From assembly GCA_049279675.1 (NCBI GenBank), contig JBAPOP010000168.1, forward strand, positions 136,878 to 200,877: a DNA stretch of 64,000 nt. The letters run 5' to 3'. The position numbers and the translations under genes were made by a program. Below, in pieces: positions 24,549 through 32,184 of the stretch. This stretch comes from Palsa-147 sp049279675 (GTDB taxonomy: Bacteria > Acidobacteriota > Terriglobia > Acidiferrales > UBA7541). Within the stretch, counting starts at the first letter, position 1. Each line of letters begins with the position of its first letter. Below the pieces are notes generated by a model. The model was given only the letters and a program-made list of their open reading frames with translations, searched no databases and had not been told where the DNA came from.

Positions 24549-26288
24549 CTAGCGCGAACCCGAAGCGATCGGTGGCGGCGCGTATTCAGGCAGCTTGTCT
24601 TTCGTCGTATCAGCCCGCTTCACTTCGAGATCGTCGAAAAGCAGCGCTGGCGCGATAACGGTCGCCGCGACGTTGCCCTCGCGATTCCGCACTTCGGTTT
24701 TGTCGCCGGTTGCGATCAGATCGTTGCGCAATTCTCGCGTATCCAGCTCGTTGAAGACCGCGCCGCGAACCAATTCCTCGTGTTCGTCGTTCACCCACAC
24801 GCGATACAGCAGCCTCGGACTCAATTCGTCTCCAAGAGTTTCGACGAAATAGCCGTAAGGCTTGCCTGCGTCCCGGCACATATCCACCAACTTCTTCTTC
24901 AAATCGGCGAGCGGCATCGCTTTCGACGAGCGCAGAAAAAGATTCCCGTAATGCGGCACTGCCGGTCCGCCGGGAACGGCGCGTCCGTGGCCATTCGACA
25001 CGGGAAAGTCACGAATGGGCTCGCGGCCAATCAAGTAATTTACAAGCGTGCCCTTATCAATCACCGTCACCGGCATGGCCTTCACGCCTTCGTCATCAAA
25101 ATTGTAGCTTCCGGTCAGGCTTTGCCCGTCGAAGGTTGCGATCGTCGGGTCGTCCACCACCGTGATGAAATCGGGGAGCACGCGGCTTTTGTAGTTGGAA
25201 GCATAATCGCCGACGGTCCTCGCCGTCCCGCCTGGTTCGGGCTTCACGCCCAGCACATTGCTTCCGACGAGCTCCGCAAACACGTCGTCACCGGCATCGG
25301 AACTGAAGAGCACCGGCCCGCGATACTCCTCGTCCACGATTGGAGCATCCCGCAGTTGGGTCAAAGTCTTGAGCGCGGCCTCGGCCTCGGCGACAAATGC
25401 ATCGGGCGTCAGGAGTTCCTTCGGGTCGCGCACCATATCGAATGGCGAACGCGCGAGAGACATGCCGTCTGGAGCCTGCGTGGAGGCGATCGTTGCGAGC
25501 GTGTACGAACTCCAACCCCGCCGCGCGACGCTTCCTTCCGTGTTGATGTAGTAGTCGTTCATCGCTGTAAAACGCAGCGTGGCCGAGACGGATTGCACGT
25601 CGGGATATTTGCGATAGAGCCCCGAAGCATCTTCGATCGCCTTGCGCCACTTCGGCCCGTCGGCGTCGAGCGTCACGAGTGGTTCGACGTCGACGATTGC
25701 CGGCGCTGGTGCAAAATCATTAATCGTGGAATCGAGCGTCATTTGTTTCGAGAGCGATTGCTTTGCCGCGTACGCTTCGCCGGCTGCCTTGTACGCGCGG
25801 TCGGTGGCGCCCCAAAGCTGCTCGCGCAGCGCGAGCGCATCATTCTCGGATGGCGCAAAATCCACCACGCCCATTCCACCGCGGAAATAACTATCCTGCT
25901 TGTAATCGCCGATGCGAACGACGACGCGAAGAACGCGCACGTGCGAGCGCGAATCCAATTGCAACGCGCCGAAGATCGCGTTGGCGCTGTCGCCATCCAC
26001 ATCGGTGACGCGGTACTCGATGTAATAGGGTGCCTGCACGCCGTCCATCTTCAGCTTTGCCTTGGAACGATCGAGCTCCGTGAACATGGCCTGAAGGACG
26101 GGATCGGATTTCGCTGCAGCCAGTGCAGCATCAGAGAAAACGGGAGCCGAATTTGAAGCAGGCGCTGGTGCGGCTGGAGCGTCGCTCTGGGCGCAAGCGG
26201 TTCTCGGCGTGAAAGCGACCGCCAGCAAAATCGCTGCGAGAGTGAATAGCGAATAGCAACAGCGGAGCAGCAAGCGTACTCGCGTCAT
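24549..26288 (-). CDS. Exported TldE/PmbA-like protein (no metal site)
   Basis: A 579-residue member of the TldD/PmbA (U62) family. Residues 1-33 are a Sec signal peptide ending T-A-C-A-Q. The C-terminal half holds the conserved family blocks (VVDDPTIATFDGQSLTGSY, DEGVKAMPVTVIDKGTLVNYL, SNGHGRA). At the place where TldD has HExxxH, this protein reads SSDAGDDVFAELVG, so the metal ligands are absent, as in TldE/PmbA. Its start overlaps the stop of the TldD-like gene by 4 bp, so the two are co-translated and probably form the TldD/E heterodimer. Export is the unusual part, because classical TldD/E is cytosolic. Confidence 0.85.
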   Translation of the reverse strand: MTRVRLLLRCCYSLFTLAAILLAVAFTPRTACAQSDAPAAPAPASNSAPVFSDAALAAAKSDPVLQAMFTELDRSKAKLKMDGVQAPYYIEYRVTDVDGDSANAIFGALQLDSRSHVRVLRVVVRIGDYKQDSYFRGGMGVVDFAPSENDALALREQLWGATDRAYKAAGEAYAAKQSLSKQMTLDSTINDFAPAPAIVDVEPLVTLDADGPKWRKAIEDASGLYRKYPDVQSVSATLRFTAMNDYYINTEGSVARRGWSSYTLATIASTQAPDGMSLARSPFDMVRDPKELLTPDAFVAEAEAALKTLTQLRDAPIVDEEYRGPVLFSSDAGDDVFAELVGSNVLGVKPEPGGTARTVGDYASNYKSRVLPDFITVVDDPTIATFDGQSLTGSYNFDDEGVKAMPVTVIDKGTLVNYLIGREPIRDFPVSNGHGRAVPGGPAVPHYGNLFLRSSKAMPLADLKKKLVDMCRDAGKPYGYFVETLGDELSPRLLYRVWVNDEHEELVRGAVFNELDTRELRNDLIATGDKTEVRNREGNVAATVIAPALLFDDLEVKRADTTKDKLPEYAPPPIASGSR

Positions 26289-28000
26289 TGTTTTGCTCCG
26301 CTCTCCGGATCAGCAATCGGCGGCGGCAGAATCGGCGGCCGATTGTGCGACTGCGCGCGCTTCTGCACTTCCATTTCAGAGAAGAGCATTGCTGGAGCCG
26401 CCGCGGATACGGGGACCCATCCGGATTCCGCGCCGCACACGCCGTTGAACACGTCCGTCTTGTCGCCTGTCAGCTCGATGTGCGTAAGCGCCGCGAGGGG
26501 CGTTCCGACGATGTCCACGCCGCGCACCAGCTCATCCGGCCGTCCGTCTGCGTAGACACGCCATACCATCACAGGCAGCACCTGAAATGCCTGCGGCAGG
26601 CTGCGCATCGTCAATGTGAATCCGCCCTGAATGTCCTCGAAGTAGAGGCCGTACGGCTTGCCCTGTTTTTTGATGTCATCAATGAATTTCTGGCGGAGCT
26701 CGGCATCTGGCGCGGTTTTGGTCGAAGTGACGATGAGATTGCCCTGGCGCCCTGTGGGCATCAACCCCGGTTGGCCGCGTCCGTGGCCGTTCGATTGCGC
26801 GAAGCCTTTGAACGGCGTGCGCGACGTCAGAAAATCCTTCAGGACTCCCTTTTCGATCAGGTCCGCGCGCGCAGCCGGTTCGCCTTCGTTGTCGAATTCA
26901 TACCATCCGGCTAAAGGTGTTCCATTCAATTGCCGCATCGTCGGATCGTCCACTACGCTCAAGAATTCCGGCAGAACCACCTGATTTACTTTTTTCGTGA
27001 ACGTCTGGCCTTCGTTCTCGCCGCGTTGGCGATGGCCTTCGAGACGGTGGCCGAGCACTTCATGAAAAAAGACGGCGGCGGCGCGCCCGGAAAGCAGTGC
27101 GGGCCCATCGTACGGTTCGGCAATCGGCGCTTTGCGCAGCGCCGCGAGATCCGCGGCAATCTTCTGAATGTCCGATTGAATCTGTGTTTCTGCCGGCAAC
27201 TGGTCCGGCGTCAGCGCCTGATAGGTTTCTACGCGAAGCAGGTCCATCCCGTCATCGGCGCGCGTTTCGGCCTGGACGATCAGCCGAATCATCGTCGCCG
27301 GTGCCGCGACGGCGCTGCCTTCGGTCGAGACGTAAGACATCTCGCTCTTTGAAATCGAGAGAACCACCGTCGACGAGTAAACATCCGGATATTTGCGAAA
27401 TTCAGCCGAGAGCCGGCGCAGGCGGTCTTCCCATGAATGCGTGTCGAATGGAAATTTCGGAAGGTTTACGTCCTTGTGGTCCTGCGGTTTCTCCTCGGAA
27501 AAATCGGCCGACTTGTCTTCTTCCTCCGAGCGCACCGCCGTATTCGTTTTCACTTTCAAATAGACGGGTGAAGCGCGTTTGTATTCCCGATCCGTGAGTT
27601 CCCAAAGAACGCGCGCGATCGCGTCCGGGTCGTTTCCAAGCGGCAGCAGCCCCGAAGTCATTCCCGACGCGCGATTGTCGAGATGCGTGTTGTCGAGAGC
27701 GGGTGTGCCGACGCGCATCACGACGTCAGCGTTGCGGCGATGTCCCCCGCCTGAGACCAGTAGCGCTCCGTAAGAAGCCACAATCTGGAGCTCGCTCTGA
27801 TCGTAAACCGTATAGCTCAGGAAATACGGCGCAGGATCGGATTTCGCGAGGTCGGTCTTCGCGCGATTCAATTCCTTCTGCATCGCCGCGACCAGCGGAT
27901 CGGTGTTCGACGCGGCCGGCCCAGCAGCATTTGCCGTAACGCTTAAGCACACGGCCGCAGCGAATAACAACCGAAAAAAGACACGAATTGGTTGGGTCAT
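26285..28000 (-). CDS. Exported TldD-like metallopeptidase
   Basis: 571 residues from the ATG at 28000 (AGGA 8 nt upstream; the TTG at 28003 is less likely). Residues 1-26 are a signal peptide (V-T-A-N-A-A-G). The metal-binding motif HEVLGHRLEGH lies near residue 312, followed by VVDDPTM, GWYEFDNEGEPA and SNGHGRGQPG, the TldD active-site blocks. TldD/E pairs cleave unfolded or modified peptides through a narrow tunnel; examples are microcin B17 and CcdA processing. Here the pair is predicted to be periplasmic. The gene follows pqqE on the same strand after 161 bp that contain a long inverted repeat. Confidence 0.87.
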   Translation of the reverse strand: MTQPIRVFFRLLFAAAVCLSVTANAAGPAASNTDPLVAAMQKELNRAKTDLAKSDPAPYFLSYTVYDQSELQIVASYGALLVSGGGHRRNADVVMRVGTPALDNTHLDNRASGMTSGLLPLGNDPDAIARVLWELTDREYKRASPVYLKVKTNTAVRSEEEDKSADFSEEKPQDHKDVNLPKFPFDTHSWEDRLRRLSAEFRKYPDVYSSTVVLSISKSEMSYVSTEGSAVAAPATMIRLIVQAETRADDGMDLLRVETYQALTPDQLPAETQIQSDIQKIAADLAALRKAPIAEPYDGPALLSGRAAAVFFHEVLGHRLEGHRQRGENEGQTFTKKVNQVVLPEFLSVVDDPTMRQLNGTPLAGWYEFDNEGEPAARADLIEKGVLKDFLTSRTPFKGFAQSNGHGRGQPGLMPTGRQGNLIVTSTKTAPDAELRQKFIDDIKKQGKPYGLYFEDIQGGFTLTMRSLPQAFQVLPVMVWRVYADGRPDELVRGVDIVGTPLAALTHIELTGDKTDVFNGVCGAESGWVPVSAAAPAMLFSEMEVQKRAQSHNRPPILPPPIADPESGAKQ

Positions 28001-28076
28001 CAATTAGTTCCTGAAATCAAGGGAAGCACGCGGGGCATTTGAGCGAGTCATTATGCGCTATTGCGGCGGTGCCAGC

Positions 28077-28104
28077 AAATTCAACATGCGTCATGTGTGA
28101 ATTT
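28077..28104. promoter_or_regulatory. Long near-perfect inverted repeat upstream of the TldD-like gene
   Basis: Arms AAATTCA-ACATG and CATGT-(G)-TGAATTT flank a CGT centre, giving 12 base pairs with one bulge. The site is 77-104 bp upstream of the ATG at 28000 and has no T-run on either side. It therefore looks more like an operator or leader hairpin than a terminator of pqqE. Confidence 0.45.
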
Positions 28105-28164
28105 GACGCTATTTCTGAAGGATGGGTTACCCGAACAATTACTAAGGCGTTTGCAAATCGCCAA

Positions 28165-29259
28165 TCACGACGGATTCACGCGGTAAATCCACTTCTGTGA
28201 CGAATCTAGCGCGGGAGTGGCGGGCGCATTCGCCTTTTCGAGAATTTCAGTGACGATGCCGTGCGACGGCGCGAGCGAGCAGACCGGATCGGTCACGTTC
28301 GCGTCCCCCGCCAGAAGAAGCGCCTGGCACCGGCATCCGCCAAAATCGAGAGTTCTGCGATCGCAGCTCCGGCATGGCTCCGGCATCCAGTCTTCGCCGC
28401 GGAATCTTGTAAATGACGGCGATTGCTCCCAGATCCATTCGACCGATCGCTCCGTGATTTTCTCGAATTGCATTCCAGGAATCACGCCGGCGGCGTGGCA
28501 GGGAAGCGCGTGGCCCGAAGGATCGATCAGCATGAGCTTTCGCCCCCATCCGCCCATGCACGCCTTTGGGAATATCGCATAGTAATCGGGCACGACGTAC
28601 TCGATGCGCATTCGCCCGCGCAATCGCTCTTCAGCCGCGCGGATAATTTCGAGCGACCGTTCAACCTGCTCGCGCGACGGCAGAAGCGATTCGCGATTCT
28701 CGATCGCCCAACCGTAATACTGCACGTGCGCGATTTCCAGCCGATGCGCTCCAAGCTGCTCGGCAAGTGCGATCATTTCTTCCAGGCGCGCGAGATTTCG
28801 CCGGTGAACCACGATGTTCATCGTGAAGGCGAGGCGATGTTTCGCGATTTCCGCCGCAATGGCCAGCTTTCGTTCGTGCGCCGCCGCGCCCGCGAATTCA
28901 TTGGCCGGCTCCTCGCGCGAATCCTGAAAGCTCAGTTGAATATGATCGAGGCCCGCTCTCACAAGCGCATCGAGGCGCTCCGCAGTAAGCCCGATGCCAG
29001 AGGTGATCAAATTCGTGTAAAGCCTGGCGTTACGCGCGGCCGCAACCAGTTCCGTCAAATCCGCGCGCGCGAGCGGCTCGCCGCCCGTTAAATCCAGTTG
29101 CAGCGCGCCAAGCGCCGCGGCCTGCTTGAACGCTTCAATCCACACTTTGGCCGGCAATTCCTCCGCGCGCGATTTCATCTCAAGCGGATTCGAGCAATAA
29201 ACGCAGTGCAGCGGGCAGCGGTGAGTGATTTCAGCGATCAGTGCGAGCGGGCCGGCCAT
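28165..29259 (-). CDS. pqqE: PqqA peptide cyclase PqqE (radical SAM)
   Basis: A 364-residue radical-SAM/SPASM enzyme that links Glu and Tyr side chains of PqqA, the first chemical step in PQQ synthesis. The SAM cluster motif is ITHRCPLHCVYCSNP (CxxxCxxC) at ~residue 11-22, followed by DLTGGEPLAR. The C-terminal auxiliary-cluster cysteines are visible in FPKACMGGWG, PCHAAG, EPCRSCDRR, GGCRCQA and VCSLAPSH. It is the last of five closely packed pqq genes and starts immediately after pqqD, its peptide chaperone. Confidence 0.96.
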   Translation of the reverse strand: MAGPLALIAEITHRCPLHCVYCSNPLEMKSRAEELPAKVWIEAFKQAAALGALQLDLTGGEPLARADLTELVAAARNARLYTNLITSGIGLTAERLDALVRAGLDHIQLSFQDSREEPANEFAGAAAHERKLAIAAEIAKHRLAFTMNIVVHRRNLARLEEMIALAEQLGAHRLEIAHVQYYGWAIENRESLLPSREQVERSLEIIRAAEERLRGRMRIEYVVPDYYAIFPKACMGGWGRKLMLIDPSGHALPCHAAGVIPGMQFEKITERSVEWIWEQSPSFTRFRGEDWMPEPCRSCDRRTLDFGGCRCQALLLAGDANVTDPVCSLAPSHGIVTEILEKANAPATPALDSSQKWIYRVNPS

Positions 29260-29261
29260 GG

Positions 29262-29540
29262 CTAAAAATCGATGGCGCGGCGGTTGTGCAGATGTTCGAG
29301 GAACCCGGCGACGTCGTCTTCAATTTTCTTAGGATCGGCTGCGCCAAATTGTTTTTGCAGCAAGCGGATGATCTCTTCGAAAGTATGCTCGCCGTCGCAA
29401 CTGCGCACGATCTGAAGCCCCGGCCCTTTCAGCTTAAGCGCCCCTTCGGGCATGAGCAGCGTCGCCTCTTGATTCGGCGCATCGCTCAAGCGGCATCCGG
29501 GAGCGAGCCGCGGCTTCGAATCCAGCGCAGGTCGCGGCAT
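29262..29540 (-). CDS. pqqD: PQQ biosynthesis peptide chaperone PqqD
   Basis: 92 residues from the ATG at 29540; longer in-frame readings extend into pqqC and are not used. PqqD is the RiPP recognition element that binds PqqA and delivers it to PqqE. Visible family features are RLAPGCRL near the start, EGALKLKGPGLQIVRSCDG, and a helical C-terminus (TFEEIIRLLQKQFG, EDDVAGFLEHL). The start codon overlaps the pqqC stop and the gene ends 2 bp before the pqqE start, so all three are translationally coupled. Confidence 0.93.
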   Translation of the reverse strand: MPRPALDSKPRLAPGCRLSDAPNQEATLLMPEGALKLKGPGLQIVRSCDGEHTFEEIIRLLQKQFGAADPKKIEDDVAGFLEHLHNRRAIDF

Positions 29541-30286
29541 CACTTTTCCTCGGGCCGAAACGCGCCCGGCGGCGGCCATCCCGGCTCGACGTACGCAAAA
29601 TACAGCGCATCCAATTGCGCCCAGAGAATGTCGCATTTCGCGCGCAAAGCATTGCAAGCGAGTTCCTGCTGTTCGGAAGTTTCCGCGTGCTTCAGAACCC
29701 AATCAAGCGCGAAGTCCGCGTCCTCCGGAGCCTGCGTCGTGCGCGCTTCGAAATAACTCAATCCGCCCGCGAGCCACGGATAATGTTTTCGCAGCGCGTC
29801 CATTCTCAGCACGATCAGCGAGCCCGCAAACATTTCCGTCAGCGACGACGCAACAGCTTCGAGCAGCGATTTCTCCGACACAAAATGAACGTACGCTTCG
29901 ACCGCATATCGCGTCGCCGGCAGCACGCCTTCGCCGCGAACCGCTTGCTCGCGCGAGAGGCCCGTGGCCTCGACGAGCCGCAGCCATTTCTCGATCCCTC
30001 CGGGTTTGCCGGCCTCGCCATCGTGGTCAATGATTCGCTTTCGCCACGCGCGGCGCAGATCCGCATCATCGCAACGCGCAAGAATCGCCGCATCTTTGAG
30101 CGGAATATGGCTCTGGTAGCAGTAGCGGTTCAGCGCCCACGCTTGCAATTGCCCACGAGTGAGCTTGCCTTCATGCATCCTCAGATGAAACGGATGGCGA
30201 TTGTGGTAGCGCTCTTCGCCGATTTTCTTGAGGCGCGCAACGAGATCGTCCCCGGGTGCGGCCGCGGATTGCGCTTGAGGATTCAT
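29540..30286 (-). CDS. pqqC: Pyrroloquinoline-quinone synthase PqqC
   Basis: 248 residues from the ATG at 30286, which overlaps the pqqB stop; the upstream in-frame start at 30322 lies inside pqqB. PqqC is the cofactorless oxidase of the last step, ring closure and eight-electron oxidation of AHQQ. Conserved are RYHNRHPFHLRMHEGKL, QAWALNRYCYQSHIPLKD, the IDHDGE block and EAYVHFVSEKSLLEAVASSLTE with its active-site histidine region. Length matches the family. Confidence 0.95.
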   Translation of the reverse strand: MNPQAQSAAAPGDDLVARLKKIGEERYHNRHPFHLRMHEGKLTRGQLQAWALNRYCYQSHIPLKDAAILARCDDADLRRAWRKRIIDHDGEAGKPGGIEKWLRLVEATGLSREQAVRGEGVLPATRYAVEAYVHFVSEKSLLEAVASSLTEMFAGSLIVLRMDALRKHYPWLAGGLSYFEARTTQAPEDADFALDWVLKHAETSEQQELACNALRAKCDILWAQLDALYFAYVEPGWPPPGAFRPEEK

Positions 30287-31209
30287 AGCTCGATTTCCAT
30301 GCCATCGCACGCAATTTCCCACCCGGCCGCAATCACTTGCCGGTATTCGTCGCTGTCTTCGTCCAGGAGCGGATTCGTATTGTTCACGTGATAGAAGATT
30401 TTGCGCGTCCTTTTCAGCTTCGCCAGTGCTTCGAGTGGTCCGCCGCGGCCCGATATCGGCACATGCCCCATTTCGCGCGCCGTCTTGCCCTCTTTGCGCG
30501 TGCGCACCAATTCATCATCGGTCCAGAACGTGCCGTCAATCAAGATCGCGTCGCAGCGGTCCCATTCCGCGAGCCAGCGCTCGTCAATGCGCGGCAGGCT
30601 GGACGCGCAAAAGACTCTGCGTTCGTTTGCCTCGATAAATAATCCCAAGACCGCCTCATCCGGTTTCGCATTCGCGCCATCGGATTTGCGCGCGTAAGCG
30701 GGAATACTCCCGCCGATTGAGACCGGCAAGATTGTGAGATGCAGACTGTCGCCGTCCGGAGACTTCAACTCGTGCCGCGCATCCGGAACTATCGTTTCCC
30801 ATTGTGCCTGCTTCTCGGTCTGATGGAGCGCACGGAAAATGGAATTCTCTTCGCGCAAAATTTGCTGGATCGTCGAGGCCGCATAAATTTGCAGCGGCTG
30901 AAATTCGCGGAGATGAAGAAGGCCGATCACCTGATCGATGTCAGCGCTCGTCAGCACCACAGCGGCAATCGGGGAATCGCGCGGCGATTTTTCTGGCTGA
31001 AGTTGAGGATCGGAAAGAATCTGCGTGCGGAGATCAGGCGACGCGCCAATCAGGCACCACGGCCGGCCTTCCGCGCGAACGGCAATCTGCGCTTGCGAGC
31101 GAGCATGTCCATGAAATTTACCTGCGCGCAGGCGGGCACAATTCGAACACGCGCAGTTCCACTGGGGAAAGCCTCCCCCGGCCGCAGAGCCGAGGATCTT
31201 GACCTGCAT
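30283..31209 (-). CDS. pqqB: PQQ biosynthesis protein PqqB
   Basis: A 308-residue metallo-beta-lactamase-fold protein required for PQQ formation, thought to hydroxylate the Glu-Tyr intermediate. The N-terminal VKILGSAAGGGFPQWNCAC and the following C-x2-C site are diagnostic. LTSADIDQVIGLLHLRE replaces the HxHxDH motif of hydrolytic relatives, as in known PqqB. NNTNPLLDEDS near the C-terminus is also conserved. It starts 7 bp after pqqA and overlaps pqqC by 4 bp. Confidence 0.95.
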   Translation of the reverse strand: MQVKILGSAAGGGFPQWNCACSNCARLRAGKFHGHARSQAQIAVRAEGRPWCLIGASPDLRTQILSDPQLQPEKSPRDSPIAAVVLTSADIDQVIGLLHLREFQPLQIYAASTIQQILREENSIFRALHQTEKQAQWETIVPDARHELKSPDGDSLHLTILPVSIGGSIPAYARKSDGANAKPDEAVLGLFIEANERRVFCASSLPRIDERWLAEWDRCDAILIDGTFWTDDELVRTRKEGKTAREMGHVPISGRGGPLEALAKLKRTRKIFYHVNNTNPLLDEDSDEYRQVIAAGWEIACDGMEIEL

Positions 31210-31216
31210 TTACCGC

Positions 31217-31294
31217 TTACAGCTCTGCGTTGGCGTAGGAGCTAATTTCGCAATTGAGGTTGACTTCTTCAAAACTCGGTGTAATCCACTCCAT
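31217..31294 (-). CDS. pqqA: PQQ precursor peptide PqqA (25 aa)
   Basis: A 25-residue peptide that begins MEWITPSFEEVNLNCEISSY and ends ANAEL, a textbook PqqA. Glu16 and Tyr20 form the ExxxY pair that PqqE crosslinks and that becomes PQQ. A strong Shine-Dalgarno sequence (GGAGGAG) ends 6 nt before the ATG, which suits the high expression needed for a substrate peptide. It is the first gene of pqqABCDE. It is too short for most gene callers. Confidence 0.97.
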   Translation of the reverse strand: MEWITPSFEEVNLNCEISSYANAEL

Positions 31295-31329
31295 GCGGCT
31301 CCTCCGATTCCGGTTCCAATTTCATTCAA

Positions 31330-31359
31330 ATGATACAAGCTTGCGCCAGCGTGCCGCAA
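31330..31359 (-). promoter_or_regulatory. Possible promoter of the pqq operon
   Basis: On the minus strand TTGCGG (31359-31354) and TATCAT (31335-31330) are 18 bp apart, placing transcription start about 30 bp before the pqqA ATG. The -10 match is good and the -35 fair. Confidence 0.4.
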
Positions 31360-31462
31360 CGTGATTCTTGATGTGCGCACTTGGTATCTCGCCTTGAAAT
31401 CCAATTGCTGCTCATCCGCTGCTCCAAGTGCCCGCGGCTCCCAAACTAAGGCCGAAAAATCT

Positions 31463-31491
31463 TGTTAACACACGGCATCCCAGCCGCGTCT
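31463..31491 (+). promoter_or_regulatory. ECF-sigma-type promoter of the sigma factor gene (autoregulation)
   Basis: TGTTAACAC (31463-31471), a 13-bp spacer, then CGCGTCT (31485-31491). The same two blocks with the same spacing recur at 33285-33313. The -10 block contains CGTC(T), typical of ECF promoters. It lies just upstream of the ECF sigma gene, as expected for self-activation. Confidence 0.7.
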
Positions 31492-31507
31492 ACCTTTTCG
31501 GAGTTAT

Positions 31508-32173
31508 TTGCGCGCAGTCCATGGCATAAACGTGGGTAGTAATATCGAATTTCGCGCGACCGCCGCAACGTCGCGGTTGGCTGCCTTGAGCGTATCGCCG
31601 GTTCCGGAAAGCCCTGACGCTTCACTCGTCGCCGCAGCGCGGGCGGGAGATACCGGCGCGTTCGGCGATCTCTACGCGCGTTATTCGCGGCTGATCCACG
31701 GAATTCTCCTAGCGCGAGTGCCGCCGTCCGAAGTGGACGATCTCGTCCACGATGTTTTTCTTTGCGCATTTGCGCGTCTCTCTGATCTTCGCGATGCTTC
31801 GCGATTCGGCGCGTGGCTCGGCACGATCGCGCGGAATCTCTCGAACGATTTTCACCGCCAGTCGCGCCCGCGGCTTGAGGTGAATCAAGATTTCTCTGAA
31901 GTTGAGATCCAAGATCGCGCGTCCGATTCCCGCGACGACGCGGACGCGATCGCCGCCCTCGAAGCCATTCGCGCCCTGCCCGAGAGTTATCGCGAAACGC
32001 TGCTCCTGCGTCTCGTTGAAGGTATGAGCGGGCCCGAAATCGCCTCGCGCACGGGACTCTCGCACGGCTCCGTGCGCGTCAATCTACATCGCGGCATGCA
32101 GATGCTTCGCGAAAAGCTAGACGAACACGCGCGCCCCGGCACACGAATCGATTCCGTGCGTGACGGTAAATGA
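31508..32173 (+). CDS. ECF-type RNA polymerase sigma factor
   Basis: Up to 221 residues. Region 2 spans residues ~38-100 (SLVAAARAGDTGAFGDLYARYS, then VDDLVHDVFLCAFARLSDL) and region 4 residues ~150-205 (LPESYRETLLLRLVEGMSGPEIA, then GSVRVNLHRGMQMLREKL). Regions 1 and 3 are absent, as in ECF factors. The N-terminal ~35 residues are Ser/Ala-rich; the start is uncertain (TTG at 31508 with GGAG 4 nt upstream, or GTG at 31532). It lies 11 bp before the FecR-like gene. A copy of the putative ECF promoter sits upstream, so it probably activates itself and the downstream exported-protein genes. Confidence 0.9.
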   Translation: MRAVHGINVGSNIEFRATAATSRLAALSVSPVPESPDASLVAAARAGDTGAFGDLYARYSRLIHGILLARVPPSEVDDLVHDVFLCAFARLSDLRDASRFGAWLGTIARNLSNDFHRQSRPRLEVNQDFSEVEIQDRASDSRDDADAIAALEAIRALPESYRETLLLRLVEGMSGPEIASRTGLSHGSVRVNLHRGMQMLREKLDEHARPGTRIDSVRDGK

Positions 32174-32184
32174 GGTGAAATGAA

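Noticed and set aside
24225..26156. A 643-codon open frame on the plus strand
   Set aside because: It lies antisense to surE's end and the TldE-like gene, which have clear domain motifs; the translated product is Arg/His-rich with no recognisable domain, a usual shadow in GC-rich DNA.
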